Assembly (NCBI GenBank): GCA_024694965.1
Contig: JAILJC010000180.1
Coordinates: forward strand, 117,778-181,777
From: Lachnospiraceae bacterium
GTDB taxonomy: Bacteria > Bacillota > Clostridia > Lachnospirales > Lachnospiraceae
DNA length: 64,000 nucleotides
Direction of reading: 5' to 3'
In this document: positions 48,027-58,122 of the stretch, piece after piece
Layout: each line of letters starts with the position of its first letter
Position numbering within the stretch: position 1 is the stretch's first letter
Translations under genes and position numbers: made by a program
Notes under the pieces: generated by a model
Databases searched by the model: none
What the model saw: the letters and a program-made list of their open reading frames with translations, nothing else
What the model was told of the DNA's origin: nothing

Positions 48027-49325
48027 TTGAACATAGATAAATACCATAAGCTTAAGGAGAAAACCTTTTATAAAAGGCTCGGCAAGGTTGTCAATGTTGT
48101 CGGCCTTACCATAGAATCCCTGGGCCCGGATGCGAGCCTCAATGACCTGTGCAGGATCAGTATCGATGAAGAAGGGGATAATTATGTCCTCGCCGAGGTT
48201 GTGGGCTTCAGGAATAACAGAACGCTTCTTATGCCCTGTGACAGCACCGAAGGTATCGGATTCGGATGCATAGTTGAGAACCTGGGTTATCCACTGTCCG
48301 TGAGCGTGGGCGATGAAATGCTCGGACAGTGTCTTGACGGGCTGGGACGTCCCACTGACGGTTCCGTGATCAAAACAGCCATATCATATCCGGTCGAGGC
48401 AATGCCCCCGGATCCCATGGACAGGATAATAATCGATACGCCGCTGCCGCTCGGAGTTAAAGCGGTGGATGGTATCATGACGATCGGAAAAGGACAGCGT
48501 ATAGGTATCTTTGCCGGATCGGGTGTCGGGAAGAGTACACTGCTCGGAATGTTTGCACGAAATACCAAGGCGGACATAAACGTGATCGCACTTATAGGAG
48601 AGCGCGGCCGTGAGGTAAGGGAATTTATTGAAAGGGATATGGGCGAGGAAGGTATGCGGCGTTCGATCGTTGTAGTAGCAACTTCGGACAAGCCTGCCCT
48701 TATGCGAAAGAAGGCCGCCCTTACCGCGACAGCAATAGCGGAGTATTTCAGGGACCAGGGCAAGGATGTACTTCTTATGATGGACTCCCTGACGCGTTTT
48801 TCCATGGCGCAGCGGGAGATAGGACTTGCGAGCGGCGAACCGCCGGTAACAAGAGGTTATCCGCCAAGTGTTTATGCGGAAATGCCCAAGCTCCTCGAAC
48901 GTGCCGGAAATTCGGATAAGGGCTCGATAACCGGCCTGTATACGGTTCTTGTAGACGGTGATGATTTCAATGAGCCCATTACGGATACGGCGCGCGGAAT
49001 CCTTGACGGACATATAATGCTCAACAGGAAGCTGGCACATAAGAATCACTATCCCGCCATCGATATCCTGCAGAGTATATCAAGGTGCATGAGCCAGATA
49101 GCGACCAAAGAACATAAGGCGCTGGCAGGAAAACTGAAGAATGTACTCGCAACCTACAACGAGGCTGAAGATCTGATAAATATAGGTGCATACAAATCCG
49201 GGGCAAACCCGAGTATAGACTATGCCATAGAGAAGATAGACAGCGTTAATGAGTATCTGTGTCAGGATGTGGATGCCAAGTTTTCGTTTGATGATGAGAT
49301 AAAGATGCTTCAGGAGATATTCTAA
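48027..49325 (+). CDS. fliI: Flagellum-specific ATPase FliI
   Basis: GIFAGSGVGKSTLLGMFAR, ERGREVREFIE; TTG start. Confidence 0.96.
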   Translation: MNIDKYHKLKEKTFYKRLGKVVNVVGLTIESLGPDASLNDLCRISIDEEGDNYVLAEVVGFRNNRTLLMPCDSTEGIGFGCIVENLGYPLSVSVGDEMLGQCLDGLGRPTDGSVIKTAISYPVEAMPPDPMDRIIIDTPLPLGVKAVDGIMTIGKGQRIGIFAGSGVGKSTLLGMFARNTKADINVIALIGERGREVREFIERDMGEEGMRRSIVVVATSDKPALMRKKAALTATAIAEYFRDQGKDVLLMMDSLTRFSMAQREIGLASGEPPVTRGYPPSVYAEMPKLLERAGNSDKGSITGLYTVLVDGDDFNEPITDTARGILDGHIMLNRKLAHKNHYPAIDILQSISRCMSQIATKEHKALAGKLKNVLATYNEAEDLINIGAYKSGANPSIDYAIEKIDSVNEYLCQDVDAKFSFDDEIKMLQEIF

Positions 49326-49338
49326 GCGGTGACGGATT

Positions 49339-49776
49339 ATGGCTAAATTCTTTTATAAAATGCAGAATATCCTGGATATCAAGATAAAACTTGAAACTCA
49401 GGCAAAAAACGAATATGCCGTGGCTAATGCGGAACTTAATGAGGAAGAAGAAAAACTAAGTGTTCTTTTAGACAGGATGCGCGGATATGAAGAAAAGCTG
49501 GCCGCGCTTTATAATGATAAACTGGATCTTAAGGAAATAGGCGAGACTGCGGATGCCGTGGAAATAATGAAGTATCATGTGAGCCTGCAGGAGGAAAATG
49601 TAAAAAAGGCCCGAAGGAAGGTTGAGGTTGCCCGAGAGAAACTCCAGGAGGCGGTTCAGGAACGTAAGACCCATGAAAAACTCAAGGAAAATGCTTTCGA
49701 GGTATTTAAGCTTGAAGTGGCTGCGGCCGAGAGTAAGGAGATAGATGAGCTTGTAAGTTATCGCCACGGATCATAA
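49339..49776 (+). CDS. fliJ: Flagellar export protein FliJ
   Basis: Short coiled-coil protein directly after fliI. Confidence 0.9.
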   Translation: MAKFFYKMQNILDIKIKLETQAKNEYAVANAELNEEEEKLSVLLDRMRGYEEKLAALYNDKLDLKEIGETADAVEIMKYHVSLQEENVKKARRKVEVAREKLQEAVQERKTHEKLKENAFEVFKLEVAAAESKEIDELVSYRHGS

Positions 49777-49809
49777 ATATGAAAATGTGAATCGGTAAGG
49801 AGCAGGATA

Positions 49810-50688
49810 ATGGCTAAAGAAGATGAAGAGGTAATGGAGGGCGAATCTGCCAAGGAGCGTAAGAAGCGTGAAAAGGCGGAGAAAAAAGAACTTAAGAAGC
49901 GCGAGAAAGAAGGCGGTTTTGATGCTGCGGTGACAGATTCCGGAACTCTTTATCTTGATGCCGAGGAGGACGAAGATGAGGGTTCGGTATCAATGGCACT
50001 CATTACGCTGTTTATCGTACTTATATGGCTTGCGATTCTGTGTCTGCTCATTAAACTTGATGTGGGAGGATTCGGATCCGGAATAATGGCGCCCATATTC
50101 AGAAACGTTCCCGTGATAAACAAAATACTTCCCGATAAGGATGTGTATGTCGAAAATGAAAGAGAGTTTAAGGATCTCAATGAGGCAATGACCGAGATCG
50201 AAAGACTGAGGGCAGAGAACGAAGCGCTTAAGAATGAGCTCGAGACCGGAGCGGCGGCAAATACGGAAGCCGAGGTCGAAAGCTTAAAAGAGGAGATAAA
50301 CCGTCTTAAGACATTTGAAGATTCACAGGTGGAGTTCCAGAAGTTAAAGACCGAATTCTATGAGGAAGTGGTCTTTTCGGACGAAGCCCCGGATATATCG
50401 AATTACAAGGCCTACTATGAACAGATAGATCCGGAGAATGCCGAATATCTGTATAAACAGGTGGTGCAGCAGATGGCGGAGGACCAGGAACTTTCGGACT
50501 ACGTGAAAGCATATACCGAAATGAAGCCGAAGAGTGCCGCAAAGGTATTTGAGGAGATGTCCGGTAACCTTGATCTAGTTGCAAAGATACTCGGAAAGAT
50601 GGACGCTTCAAGCAGGGCAAAGATTTTAAACGTTATGGATCCCGATATAGCTTCATCGCTCACGAAGATAATGGATCCGGACAGATAA
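49810..50688 (+). CDS. MotE/MgtE-N-like flagellar operon protein
   Basis: Single TM, coiled coil, C-terminal KSAAKVFEEMSGNLDLVAKILGKMDASSRAKILNVMDPDIASSLTKIM. Confidence 0.8.
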   Translation: MAKEDEEVMEGESAKERKKREKAEKKELKKREKEGGFDAAVTDSGTLYLDAEEDEDEGSVSMALITLFIVLIWLAILCLLIKLDVGGFGSGIMAPIFRNVPVINKILPDKDVYVENEREFKDLNEAMTEIERLRAENEALKNELETGAAANTEAEVESLKEEINRLKTFEDSQVEFQKLKTEFYEEVVFSDEAPDISNYKAYYEQIDPENAEYLYKQVVQQMAEDQELSDYVKAYTEMKPKSAAKVFEEMSGNLDLVAKILGKMDASSRAKILNVMDPDIASSLTKIMDPDR

Positions 50689-50696
50689 ATTTAGGC

Positions 50697-50723
50697 TAAA
50701 TTTTTCCGGCACGGGGCCGATAT
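50697..50723 (+). promoter_or_regulatory. Sigma-D/sigma-28 flagellar promoter TAAA-N15-GCCGATAT upstream of fliK
   Basis: TAAA 50697-50700, exactly 15 nt, GCCGATAT 50716-50723. Confidence 0.8.
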
Positions 50724-50784
50724 ACTTATTGGCAGGTATATTATTGCCAAAAGCAGCCCCGGCTGTTAAGGAAAGGAGGAAAAT

Positions 50785-52197
50785 ATGGGAACAGCACCGA
50801 TCAAAGACGTTATGTCCTATTTCCCTTCGAATATGGGTGTCGACGCAGCGGGCAAGGCTCCGCAGGCAGGCGAGGTTTTTGCAAGGGCGATGAGTGACGC
50901 GGCCGCAAAGACAGGCGCGGCAGGCAAGGATGATCTTGCAACCGGTGGAGTTAAACAGGCGGAAGACGCAGGCAGGCGCATAAGAAAAGCCGACAATTCA
51001 GGACTTAAAAGGCTTGATCAAAAGGAAGTATCCGGCGAAGACAGCGGCAAAGAAAACAAAACAGCAACCGTTGAAGACGGTCAGAAAGCCGGAAAGGTCA
51101 TTTCTGAGAAGACGGATAAGATCAGGGAAGCCATCAAGGAAGAGTTTGATATTACCGATGAAGAACTTGAGCTTTTCATGGCGGAACTGGGACTCATCCC
51201 TTCAGATCTTCTTGAACCGGACAATATCAAGGCACTTATTCTTGACATATCCGGTGAGCAGGATCCAATGGCTCTTATCACAAACGAGGAGCTTCTCACA
51301 AGTATCAACAGCATAACAGAACTTGTCCTGGAATCCGTAGAAGAGATTTCGCAGGAACTTGGGATATCTGCGGAGGAAATAAGCGGTATCATCGATAAGA
51401 TGCATGAGCAGGCTAATGCCGCAGTGCCCGAACCGGAAGCTGAGGACTTAAGCGATGAAGCGGAAGATGAAGGGACGATGCAGGCAGGCGATGCGGTAAA
51501 GGTCGAGATAAACAGGACCGACGGATCAGAAGCGCAGGTAAGGCCCGAGCAGGTTTCCGCAGAGCGGGCATCTATGGAACGTAAGGTTTCTCAGATGATG
51601 AACGGGCGGAAGCAGGAAGACGGCATGCAGGATGCAATGCCCGGCCAGCAGTTTACGGGTGATGTATCAAATGTGGATGCGGTTTCCGAAGCACAGGCTC
51701 CGATGCCGGTTTCATACACCGATACCGAGGAGATCTTAAGGCAGGTTACAGACCGTATAAAGGTTGATATTGGAGTCGATTCCACATCCATGGAACTTCA
51801 GCTTCATCCGGCAAGCCTGGGAACGGTAAATCTCCAGATAGCATCCAGCAACGGGGTGATAACCGCAAACCTGCTGGTACAGAATGAGTCGGTAAAAGCA
51901 GCTCTTGAAAGCCAGATGGTAAGGCTTCTCGAAACATTTGAAGAGCAGGGTCAGAAAGTTGAGGCGATCGAAGTATCCGTAGCGGGTTACGACCTTGACA
52001 GGAGCTTAAGCGGCGATGGCAGGAACGAAGGAAGTGACAGGCAGGATAAGGATGCGGCCCGCATAGGAAGGGCAACAAGGCGAAGGATCAACCTTAACGA
52101 ACTTGACGAAGAGGAATTTGAGGACTTAACGGAAGAAGAACAGTTGGCAGCAAAGATCATGGATGCCAACGGAACAAGCGTAGATTTTAAGGCGTAA
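50785..52197 (+). CDS. fliK: Flagellar hook-length control protein FliK
   Basis: C-terminal STSMELQLHPASLGTVNLQIASSNGVITANLLVQNESVKAALESQMVRL. Confidence 0.92.
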   Translation: MGTAPIKDVMSYFPSNMGVDAAGKAPQAGEVFARAMSDAAAKTGAAGKDDLATGGVKQAEDAGRRIRKADNSGLKRLDQKEVSGEDSGKENKTATVEDGQKAGKVISEKTDKIREAIKEEFDITDEELELFMAELGLIPSDLLEPDNIKALILDISGEQDPMALITNEELLTSINSITELVLESVEEISQELGISAEEISGIIDKMHEQANAAVPEPEAEDLSDEAEDEGTMQAGDAVKVEINRTDGSEAQVRPEQVSAERASMERKVSQMMNGRKQEDGMQDAMPGQQFTGDVSNVDAVSEAQAPMPVSYTDTEEILRQVTDRIKVDIGVDSTSMELQLHPASLGTVNLQIASSNGVITANLLVQNESVKAALESQMVRLLETFEEQGQKVEAIEVSVAGYDLDRSLSGDGRNEGSDRQDKDAARIGRATRRRINLNELDEEEFEDLTEEEQLAAKIMDANGTSVDFKA

Positions 52198-52225
52198 ACA
52201 ACATCATTAAGAAAGGAGTGATAGA

Positions 52226-52891
52226 ATGAGTTTGGCAGCATCCGTAGTTAACGGAGAATTGGTACAGCAGACTACCTCGGCAAATTCGGCAAACGGTAAG
52301 TCACAACAGTCTTCAGGCTCTACGATGGACAAGGAATCCTTCCTTCAGCTGCTGGTAGCGCAGATGAAGTACCAGGATCCGATGGAGCCTACATCGAACA
52401 CAGAGTATGTTGCACAGTACGCACAGTTTTCGGAACTTGAGGCAATGCAGAACCTGTCTTCGAACATGGACATCCAGAGGGCAACAGGGCTTGTCGGCAA
52501 GGAAGTCATAATGAAGACGACAGGTGCATCGGGAGAACCGATCTATGTACAGGGCAAGGTGGATTTCGTATCCATGGAAGGAAGCAAGGCATATCTTACG
52601 ATCAACGGCAGCAAGTACAGCATTGACGATCTTGATACCGTTGTTGACGAGGATTACATGAATGCCGTTAACCTGGCGAATGATTTTACGAACAGCTTAA
52701 ACAAGCTTCCGCAGCTGGCACTTCTTACAAGTGAGTATAAGGATGTTATCGAGAATCTCACGAATGTATACAATGATATGACAGCATACCAGAGGAGCTA
52801 TTTAAGTCAGGATACCGTAAACAAATTCAATCAATACGCTGAGCAGATGAAACAGATCCTGGCGGCACAGGAATCCGCGGCAACCGAATAA
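52226..52891 (+). CDS. flgD: Flagellar hook assembly protein FlgD
   Basis: MDKESFLQLLVAQMKYQDPMEPTSNTEYVAQYAQFSELEAMQN. Confidence 0.95.
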   Translation: MSLAASVVNGELVQQTTSANSANGKSQQSSGSTMDKESFLQLLVAQMKYQDPMEPTSNTEYVAQYAQFSELEAMQNLSSNMDIQRATGLVGKEVIMKTTGASGEPIYVQGKVDFVSMEGSKAYLTINGSKYSIDDLDTVVDEDYMNAVNLANDFTNSLNKLPQLALLTSEYKDVIENLTNVYNDMTAYQRSYLSQDTVNKFNQYAEQMKQILAAQESAATE

Positions 52892-52934
52892 AATAAGCAG
52901 CGGCTTGGGATGATCGTGTGAAGGAGGAATACCG

Positions 52935-53306
52935 ATGAATATAACGAACGGAACATTCCCTTCCATTGAGCAGGCGGCCGGAAACTATTTAAAACAACCC
53001 GCAAAAGCAAAAGAAAACTCAGATAGCGGACGGTCATTTGCAGACGTATTCGAAGAACTTAAGTTTTCGAAGCATGCGTCAACAAGGCTCCAGGACAGGA
53101 ATATCGAATTGTCCGACAGCCAGATAGACAGGTTGAGTGCAGGGATGCAGAAGGCAAACGAGAAGGGAATCAACGAATCACTGGTACTTATGGATCAGAT
53201 GGCTTTCATAGTAAATGTTAAGAACAATACGGTGATCACAGCTCTTAATGAGCAGGAGATCAAGGAGAACGTGTTCACGAACATAGACGGAGCCGTCATA
53301 GTATAG
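52935..53306 (+). CDS. TIGR02530-type flagellar operon protein
   Basis: LKFSKHASTRLQDRNIELSDSQIDRLSAGMQKANEKGINESLVLMDQMAFIVNVKNNTVITAL. Confidence 0.9.
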   Translation: MNITNGTFPSIEQAAGNYLKQPAKAKENSDSGRSFADVFEELKFSKHASTRLQDRNIELSDSQIDRLSAGMQKANEKGINESLVLMDQMAFIVNVKNNTVITALNEQEIKENVFTNIDGAVIV

Positions 53307-53378
53307 TAAGCCGGACCTTAGGGAGGCTTGGATATCCCGGAATGACTGAAGGGATACATACAAAGGAGGTCATTGATT

Positions 53379-54812
53379 ATGATGAGATCACTTTTTTCTG
53401 GTGTTGCAGGTCTTAGGACACACCAGGGCAAGATGGACGTTATAGGTAACAACATCGCGAACGTTAATACTGTCGCATACAAGTCTCAGAGCGTTACGTT
53501 CCAGGAACTTATGTATCAGACAACATCAAATGCTTCGGGCGCCAATCAGGAAACAGGGCGTGCAGGCGTAAATGCCAAGCAGATAGGTCTTGGCGTTACG
53601 ACAGGTGCAATAAACACAAATATTTCAACACAGGGAGCTTCGCAGTCAACAGGTAATCCGTTCGATATCCAGATATCGGGAAACAGCTTCTTCATCGTTA
53701 ACGACGGTTCCAATAACTATTTCACCCGTGCCGGTTCATTCTACGTTGACGGCGCAGGTAACCTGGCAATGACCAGTAACGGATACAACGTTATGGGCTG
53801 GCAGGAGGATCCCGATGCTCCCGGTACGATAAAGCCCGATACGGTAACTCCGCTTAAGATCATGTCACCCGAGAATATGGTATCTGAACCCGAGCAGACA
53901 AGGGAAGCATATATCACGGGTATAATTGATAAAAACTCGACAACCGTATCTTCTACAAGCGGTCAGGTTATGAACATTTCCTTCTACGATAACCTCGGAT
54001 ATTCATATGTTGCGAAGTTTTCGCTGTTCAATTACAAAGAAACAGGAACTCCTCCGGTTAAAGAAGAATATGAAGAGGGCGTGTACAGGCTGAAGCTTTC
54101 CGATATTGTTGATGCGACCACGAACGAATCCGTGCTTTCACCATCGGTAACAGCTTCTTTGGATAATGGGACTAATTCGGCACAGGAGATTTTCTTGATG
54201 TATAACACTGAAACGGGTGAGTATAAGGGATTCCAATATACCGAGCCCGCAGATAACGCTCCCGGTACCGATCCTGCAATAAAGGCGGATTCGGCAGACT
54301 ATAAGGTGACCTTAAATGTAGGTTTGGACAGTATGCCGGAAGGAGTTAATATAGCCTTTAACACATCCACGATGTACGATAACAACGGTACTTCCACCGT
54401 TTACGGTACCTACGGCGATTACGACGGCAATTACGGCGGACGTAAAGTCGGATCGATGTCAGGTGTGGCGGTACAGCAGGACGGTAAGATTTATGCGACC
54501 TACGATAACGGAACAACTAAGCTCTTAGGTCAGATAGCAGTAGCATCGTTCTCGAATCCTTCGGGTCTTGAAAAGGTAGGAGAAAACCTTTATCAGACGA
54601 CCATGAACTCGGGACAGTTCGACGGTATAGGAAAGGATGTTACCGCGGATGGAGCAGGTGCGTTAAAGACAGGCGTTCTGGAAATGTCGAACGTGGATCT
54701 GTCGGCTGAATTTACAGATATGATCACCACGCAGAGGGGCTTCCAGGCAAACAGCCGTATAATAACCGTTTCCGATACCATGCTTGAGGAACTGACGAAT
54801 CTTAAGAGATAA
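53379..54812 (+). CDS. flgE: Flagellar hook protein FlgE
   Basis: MRSLFSGVAGLRTHQGKMDVIGNNIANVNTVAYKS and C-terminal FTDMITTQRGFQANSRIITVSDTMLEELTNLKR. Confidence 0.96.
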   Translation: MMRSLFSGVAGLRTHQGKMDVIGNNIANVNTVAYKSQSVTFQELMYQTTSNASGANQETGRAGVNAKQIGLGVTTGAINTNISTQGASQSTGNPFDIQISGNSFFIVNDGSNNYFTRAGSFYVDGAGNLAMTSNGYNVMGWQEDPDAPGTIKPDTVTPLKIMSPENMVSEPEQTREAYITGIIDKNSTTVSSTSGQVMNISFYDNLGYSYVAKFSLFNYKETGTPPVKEEYEEGVYRLKLSDIVDATTNESVLSPSVTASLDNGTNSAQEIFLMYNTETGEYKGFQYTEPADNAPGTDPAIKADSADYKVTLNVGLDSMPEGVNIAFNTSTMYDNNGTSTVYGTYGDYDGNYGGRKVGSMSGVAVQQDGKIYATYDNGTTKLLGQIAVASFSNPSGLEKVGENLYQTTMNSGQFDGIGKDVTADGAGALKTGVLEMSNVDLSAEFTDMITTQRGFQANSRIITVSDTMLEELTNLKR

Positions 54813-54827
54813 GCTTAAATGAAAGGT

Positions 54828-54863
54828 AGTGGCAAGAGGATATCTCTTGCCACTGCTGTTTTA
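54828..54863 (+). terminator. Strong hairpin terminator between flgE and motA
   Basis: AGTGGCAAGAG-GATAT-CTCTTGCCACT (perfect 11 bp) then GCTGTTTTATT. Confidence 0.7.
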
Positions 54864-54968
54864 TTGTTGTCTGAATTGTAAAAGTTTTCTAAATTTAATA
54901 GACAAGAAGTGAAAAATCGGGTAAAATCATTTAAAGGGTTAATTACGCTCATTAGGTAGGTGGGAGTA

Positions 54969-55766
54969 TTGGATATTGCTACACTGATCGGTATAGTAGC
55001 CGGTTTTGTATTCATAATCATATCGATCGGACTTGGTAAGGATGGCTTTGCCGGTATCACCTATTTCCTTGATGCACCAAGTGCGATGATAACTTTCGGA
55101 GGCGCTATCGCTGCGATATTTGCGAGTTACAGCATAGCGGACTTCCTGGGCGGACTGAAAAGTATAAAGATTGCCTTTAAGGTGCCATCCCTTGACGCGG
55201 GTTCTGTCATCCAGAAGATCATAGATCTGTCGAATGTTGCGCGTAAGGAAGGGCTTCTTTCATTGGAAGAAGCCGCAGGAGAGCTTGATGATGCATTCCT
55301 TCAGAAGGGAATCATGCTGATAGTCGACGGTACTGACCCCGATCTTGTAAGGGGTATAATGGAAACCGAGCTTGTAAGTATCGATGGCCGCCATCGCAAT
55401 AATATAGGCTTCTGGGAAAACTTAGGTTCTATGGGTCCCGCCTGGGGTATGATCGGTACCCTTCTGGGACTTGTTATGATGTTGTATCATATGGATGATG
55501 TAAGCTCGCTGGGACCGAACATGGCGGTTGCGCTCATTACGACATTTTACGGTTCGGTACTGGCAAACTGGCTTTGTACGCCCATAGCAACAAAGCTAAA
55601 GTCAATAAATGACGGTGAGATGCATGTTAAGGAGATCATAGTCGAGGGGCTCCTGTCTATACAGGCAGGTGAGAACCCAAGGGTTATAGAGGAGAAGCTT
55701 AAGTCATTCCTTTCGCCTAAGGTTAGGGGGACACTGGGCAAGGGTGAAGAAGGGGGAGAAGAGTAA
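54969..55766 (+). CDS. motA: Flagellar motor stator protein MotA
   Basis: Four TM; PAWGMIGTLLGLVMML, TTFYGSVLANWLCTPIATKL; TTG 54969 more likely than GTG 54960. Confidence 0.94.
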   Translation: MDIATLIGIVAGFVFIIISIGLGKDGFAGITYFLDAPSAMITFGGAIAAIFASYSIADFLGGLKSIKIAFKVPSLDAGSVIQKIIDLSNVARKEGLLSLEEAAGELDDAFLQKGIMLIVDGTDPDLVRGIMETELVSIDGRHRNNIGFWENLGSMGPAWGMIGTLLGLVMMLYHMDDVSSLGPNMAVALITTFYGSVLANWLCTPIATKLKSINDGEMHVKEIIVEGLLSIQAGENPRVIEEKLKSFLSPKVRGTLGKGEEGGEE

Positions 55767-56563
55767 TGGCCAAACGCAAGGCGGAAGAGCCGCCGAAAGG
55801 CGCGCCGGCGTGGCAATCCACCTTTGCGGACTTGATGAATCTGCTGCTTTGCTTTTTCGTTATGCTGTTCGCAATGTCGGATGTAGATAAACAGAAGTTT
55901 GAACTCATAGCCGCTTCGTTCACACAGAGTTTCAGCGTTTTTTCCGGTGGAGCGCAGGCGATCGGAGACGGCATACTAATATCAAACGGTGTAAGTCAGC
56001 TTAATGAGCTTGATGAATATATGACAACAATGGGTAAGGCTGCCGAGTCGGATCCCGAGGAAAAGGATAAGTGGGACGAGATAGAGCAGGAACAGCTTCA
56101 GGAATCGGAATCCCTAAGCGAGCTGGTGGAGGAGGCGCTTAACGAACAGAGCCTCGACGGGATGGTGGATGTTGATTTTACCTCCCAGTATGTATCCCTT
56201 ACACTGAACGGTGCTCTGCTTTTTGATTCCGGCAGCGCCGAGATCAAAACGGATTCCCTGCCCATCCTCGAAAAGCTGGGCGTGATCCTTAGGAAATACG
56301 GAAAAAGCATAATTGAGATCGAAGGTCATACGGATAACGTTCCCATACATAACAGCAGGTATGCGGACAATAATGAGCTTTCAAGTGCAAGGGCGCTGTC
56401 CGTATTTAATTATCTTGTAGAAAACAGCAATCTTGATCCGGCCATGGTCAAGCATACCGGGCGCGGAGAATATGTTCCCATAGCTGACAATTCCACCGAA
56501 ACCGGAAGGGCCAAGAACAGGCGGGTTGAGATAAAGATTTATCATACCCTCAGCACTTATTAA
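55766..56563 (+). CDS. motB: Flagellar motor stator protein MotB (OmpA domain)
   Basis: WQSTFADLMNLLLCFFVMLFAMS plug/TM, IEIEGHTDNVPI. Confidence 0.95.
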   Translation: MAKRKAEEPPKGAPAWQSTFADLMNLLLCFFVMLFAMSDVDKQKFELIAASFTQSFSVFSGGAQAIGDGILISNGVSQLNELDEYMTTMGKAAESDPEEKDKWDEIEQEQLQESESLSELVEEALNEQSLDGMVDVDFTSQYVSLTLNGALLFDSGSAEIKTDSLPILEKLGVILRKYGKSIIEIEGHTDNVPIHNSRYADNNELSSARALSVFNYLVENSNLDPAMVKHTGRGEYVPIADNSTETGRAKNRRVEIKIYHTLSTY

Positions 56564-56582
56564 AGATTGGAGATATTAAGCA

Positions 56583-57098
56583 ATGAAAAAAAACCTGCTA
56601 TCGGTGATAATCCTGGCACTTCTGGTAGTGAATGTAGTCCTTACGGGTATAGTGATGATCTCTACGGTAAGCGCGAATAAGAAGACCGTGGCTTTAGTAA
56701 ACCAGATCGCATCAATACTCAATTTAAGTGCTCAGGCTCCCGAGGAAGAGGAGGAAGCCAAAGAAATCTCGATTTTGGACAGCGAGACATATAATATAGC
56801 TGATGAGATGGTAATAACCTTAAAGCACGGTGAAGATGGGGCGGATCATTATGCGATCGCACAGGTTTCAATGTCGATCGATAAGAAGGACGAAAGATAC
56901 TCGGAACTCCAGCCACTCGTTGCAGAGAATGAAAGCAAGATCAAGAGCGTGATAAACAGTACATTCAGTAATTATACGAAGGAAGAGGCATTGGCCAATC
57001 AGCAGGCGATCGCAGATGAGATACTGAACCAGATCCAGGCCATGTTTGATTCCAAATTTATATACGAGGTCTATTTCAGGGATCTTAAGTTCCAATAA
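56583..57098 (+). CDS. fliL: Flagellar basal body-associated protein FliL
   Basis: Single N-terminal TM, position between motB and fliM. Confidence 0.88.
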   Translation: MKKNLLSVIILALLVVNVVLTGIVMISTVSANKKTVALVNQIASILNLSAQAPEEEEEAKEISILDSETYNIADEMVITLKHGEDGADHYAIAQVSMSIDKKDERYSELQPLVAENESKIKSVINSTFSNYTKEEALANQQAIADEILNQIQAMFDSKFIYEVYFRDLKFQ

Positions 57099-57136
57099 AG
57101 TGCGAGGCATGACTATAAAAGAGTGAGGTGAGCTTA

Positions 57137-58117
57137 ATGGGTGAGGTACTCTCCCAAAATGAGATAGACAGTCTGCTTCAAGCGTTAAGCTCGGGTGAAC
57201 TTGATGCCGATGATATCGGCTCCGGAGAAGAACGAAGCACCAAAAATTACGACTTCCGTCGCCCGGCTAAGTTCTCCAAAGAGCATTTAAGGACTCTTGA
57301 GATCATTTTCGAGCATTATGGCAGATTGTTATCAACCAACCTGCCGGTGTACCTTAGAAAGAATATTCAGGTTGCGGTCGTTAATTCGGAGGCCTGCACC
57401 TTTTCGGAGTTTTCGACAGCCCTGGCTAACCCGGTGCTGCTCGGTATTGTTAATTTTGAGCCGCTTAACGGAAGCATCATGGTCGAACTGGCAGCCAATC
57501 TGGGCTTCACCATGGTAGACAGGATGCTTGGCGGTCCCGGAAATCCGCTGGAAAAGAACAGGGATTTCTCCGAGATAGAGCGAACGATCGTCGATAAGAT
57601 GATGGCTGTGTGTGTGTCGCTCCTCAGGGAACCGTGGAAAAACGTTGTGGATATAAGTCCTATCCTTGAAAGGGTCGAAACGAACCCGCAGTTTGCTCAG
57701 ATAATCGCACCGAGCGAGATGATAGCGATAGTGACTCTCAATATAAAGATAGGCGATGTGGAAGGCCTCATGAACATCTGTCTCCCGTATTTCACGCTTG
57801 AGACTGTAATGGATAAGCTCAATACCAAGTACTGGTTCGCATCCATGAAGGAGAGCAGCGATGAGGATTATGAGGAGTACATCGAAGCTATAATCCGAAA
57901 AGTATCGATGCCGATAAGAGCTGTATTGGGGAAGAGCTCAATAACGGTAAGCGATTTTGTTAATTTGCAATGTGGTGATATAATTAAACTGGGGTCTAAG
58001 GTTGACAACGAAATGGAAGTATATGTAGGCAACCTTAAAAAGTTCAGGGCATTGCCCGGATCCGCTAAGGATGCGTATGCAGTGCGGGTGACACAAGTAC
58101 TTAGAGAGGAGGAGTAG
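57137..58117 (+). CDS. fliM: Flagellar motor switch protein FliM
   Basis: MGEVLSQNEIDSLLQALSSGE, NYDFRRPAKFSKEHLRTLEIIFEHYGRLL; ATG 57137 with GAGGTG RBS. Confidence 0.96.
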   Translation: MGEVLSQNEIDSLLQALSSGELDADDIGSGEERSTKNYDFRRPAKFSKEHLRTLEIIFEHYGRLLSTNLPVYLRKNIQVAVVNSEACTFSEFSTALANPVLLGIVNFEPLNGSIMVELAANLGFTMVDRMLGGPGNPLEKNRDFSEIERTIVDKMMAVCVSLLREPWKNVVDISPILERVETNPQFAQIIAPSEMIAIVTLNIKIGDVEGLMNICLPYFTLETVMDKLNTKYWFASMKESSDEDYEEYIEAIIRKVSMPIRAVLGKSSITVSDFVNLQCGDIIKLGSKVDNEMEVYVGNLKKFRALPGSAKDAYAVRVTQVLREEE

Positions 58118-58122
58118 CGGAT

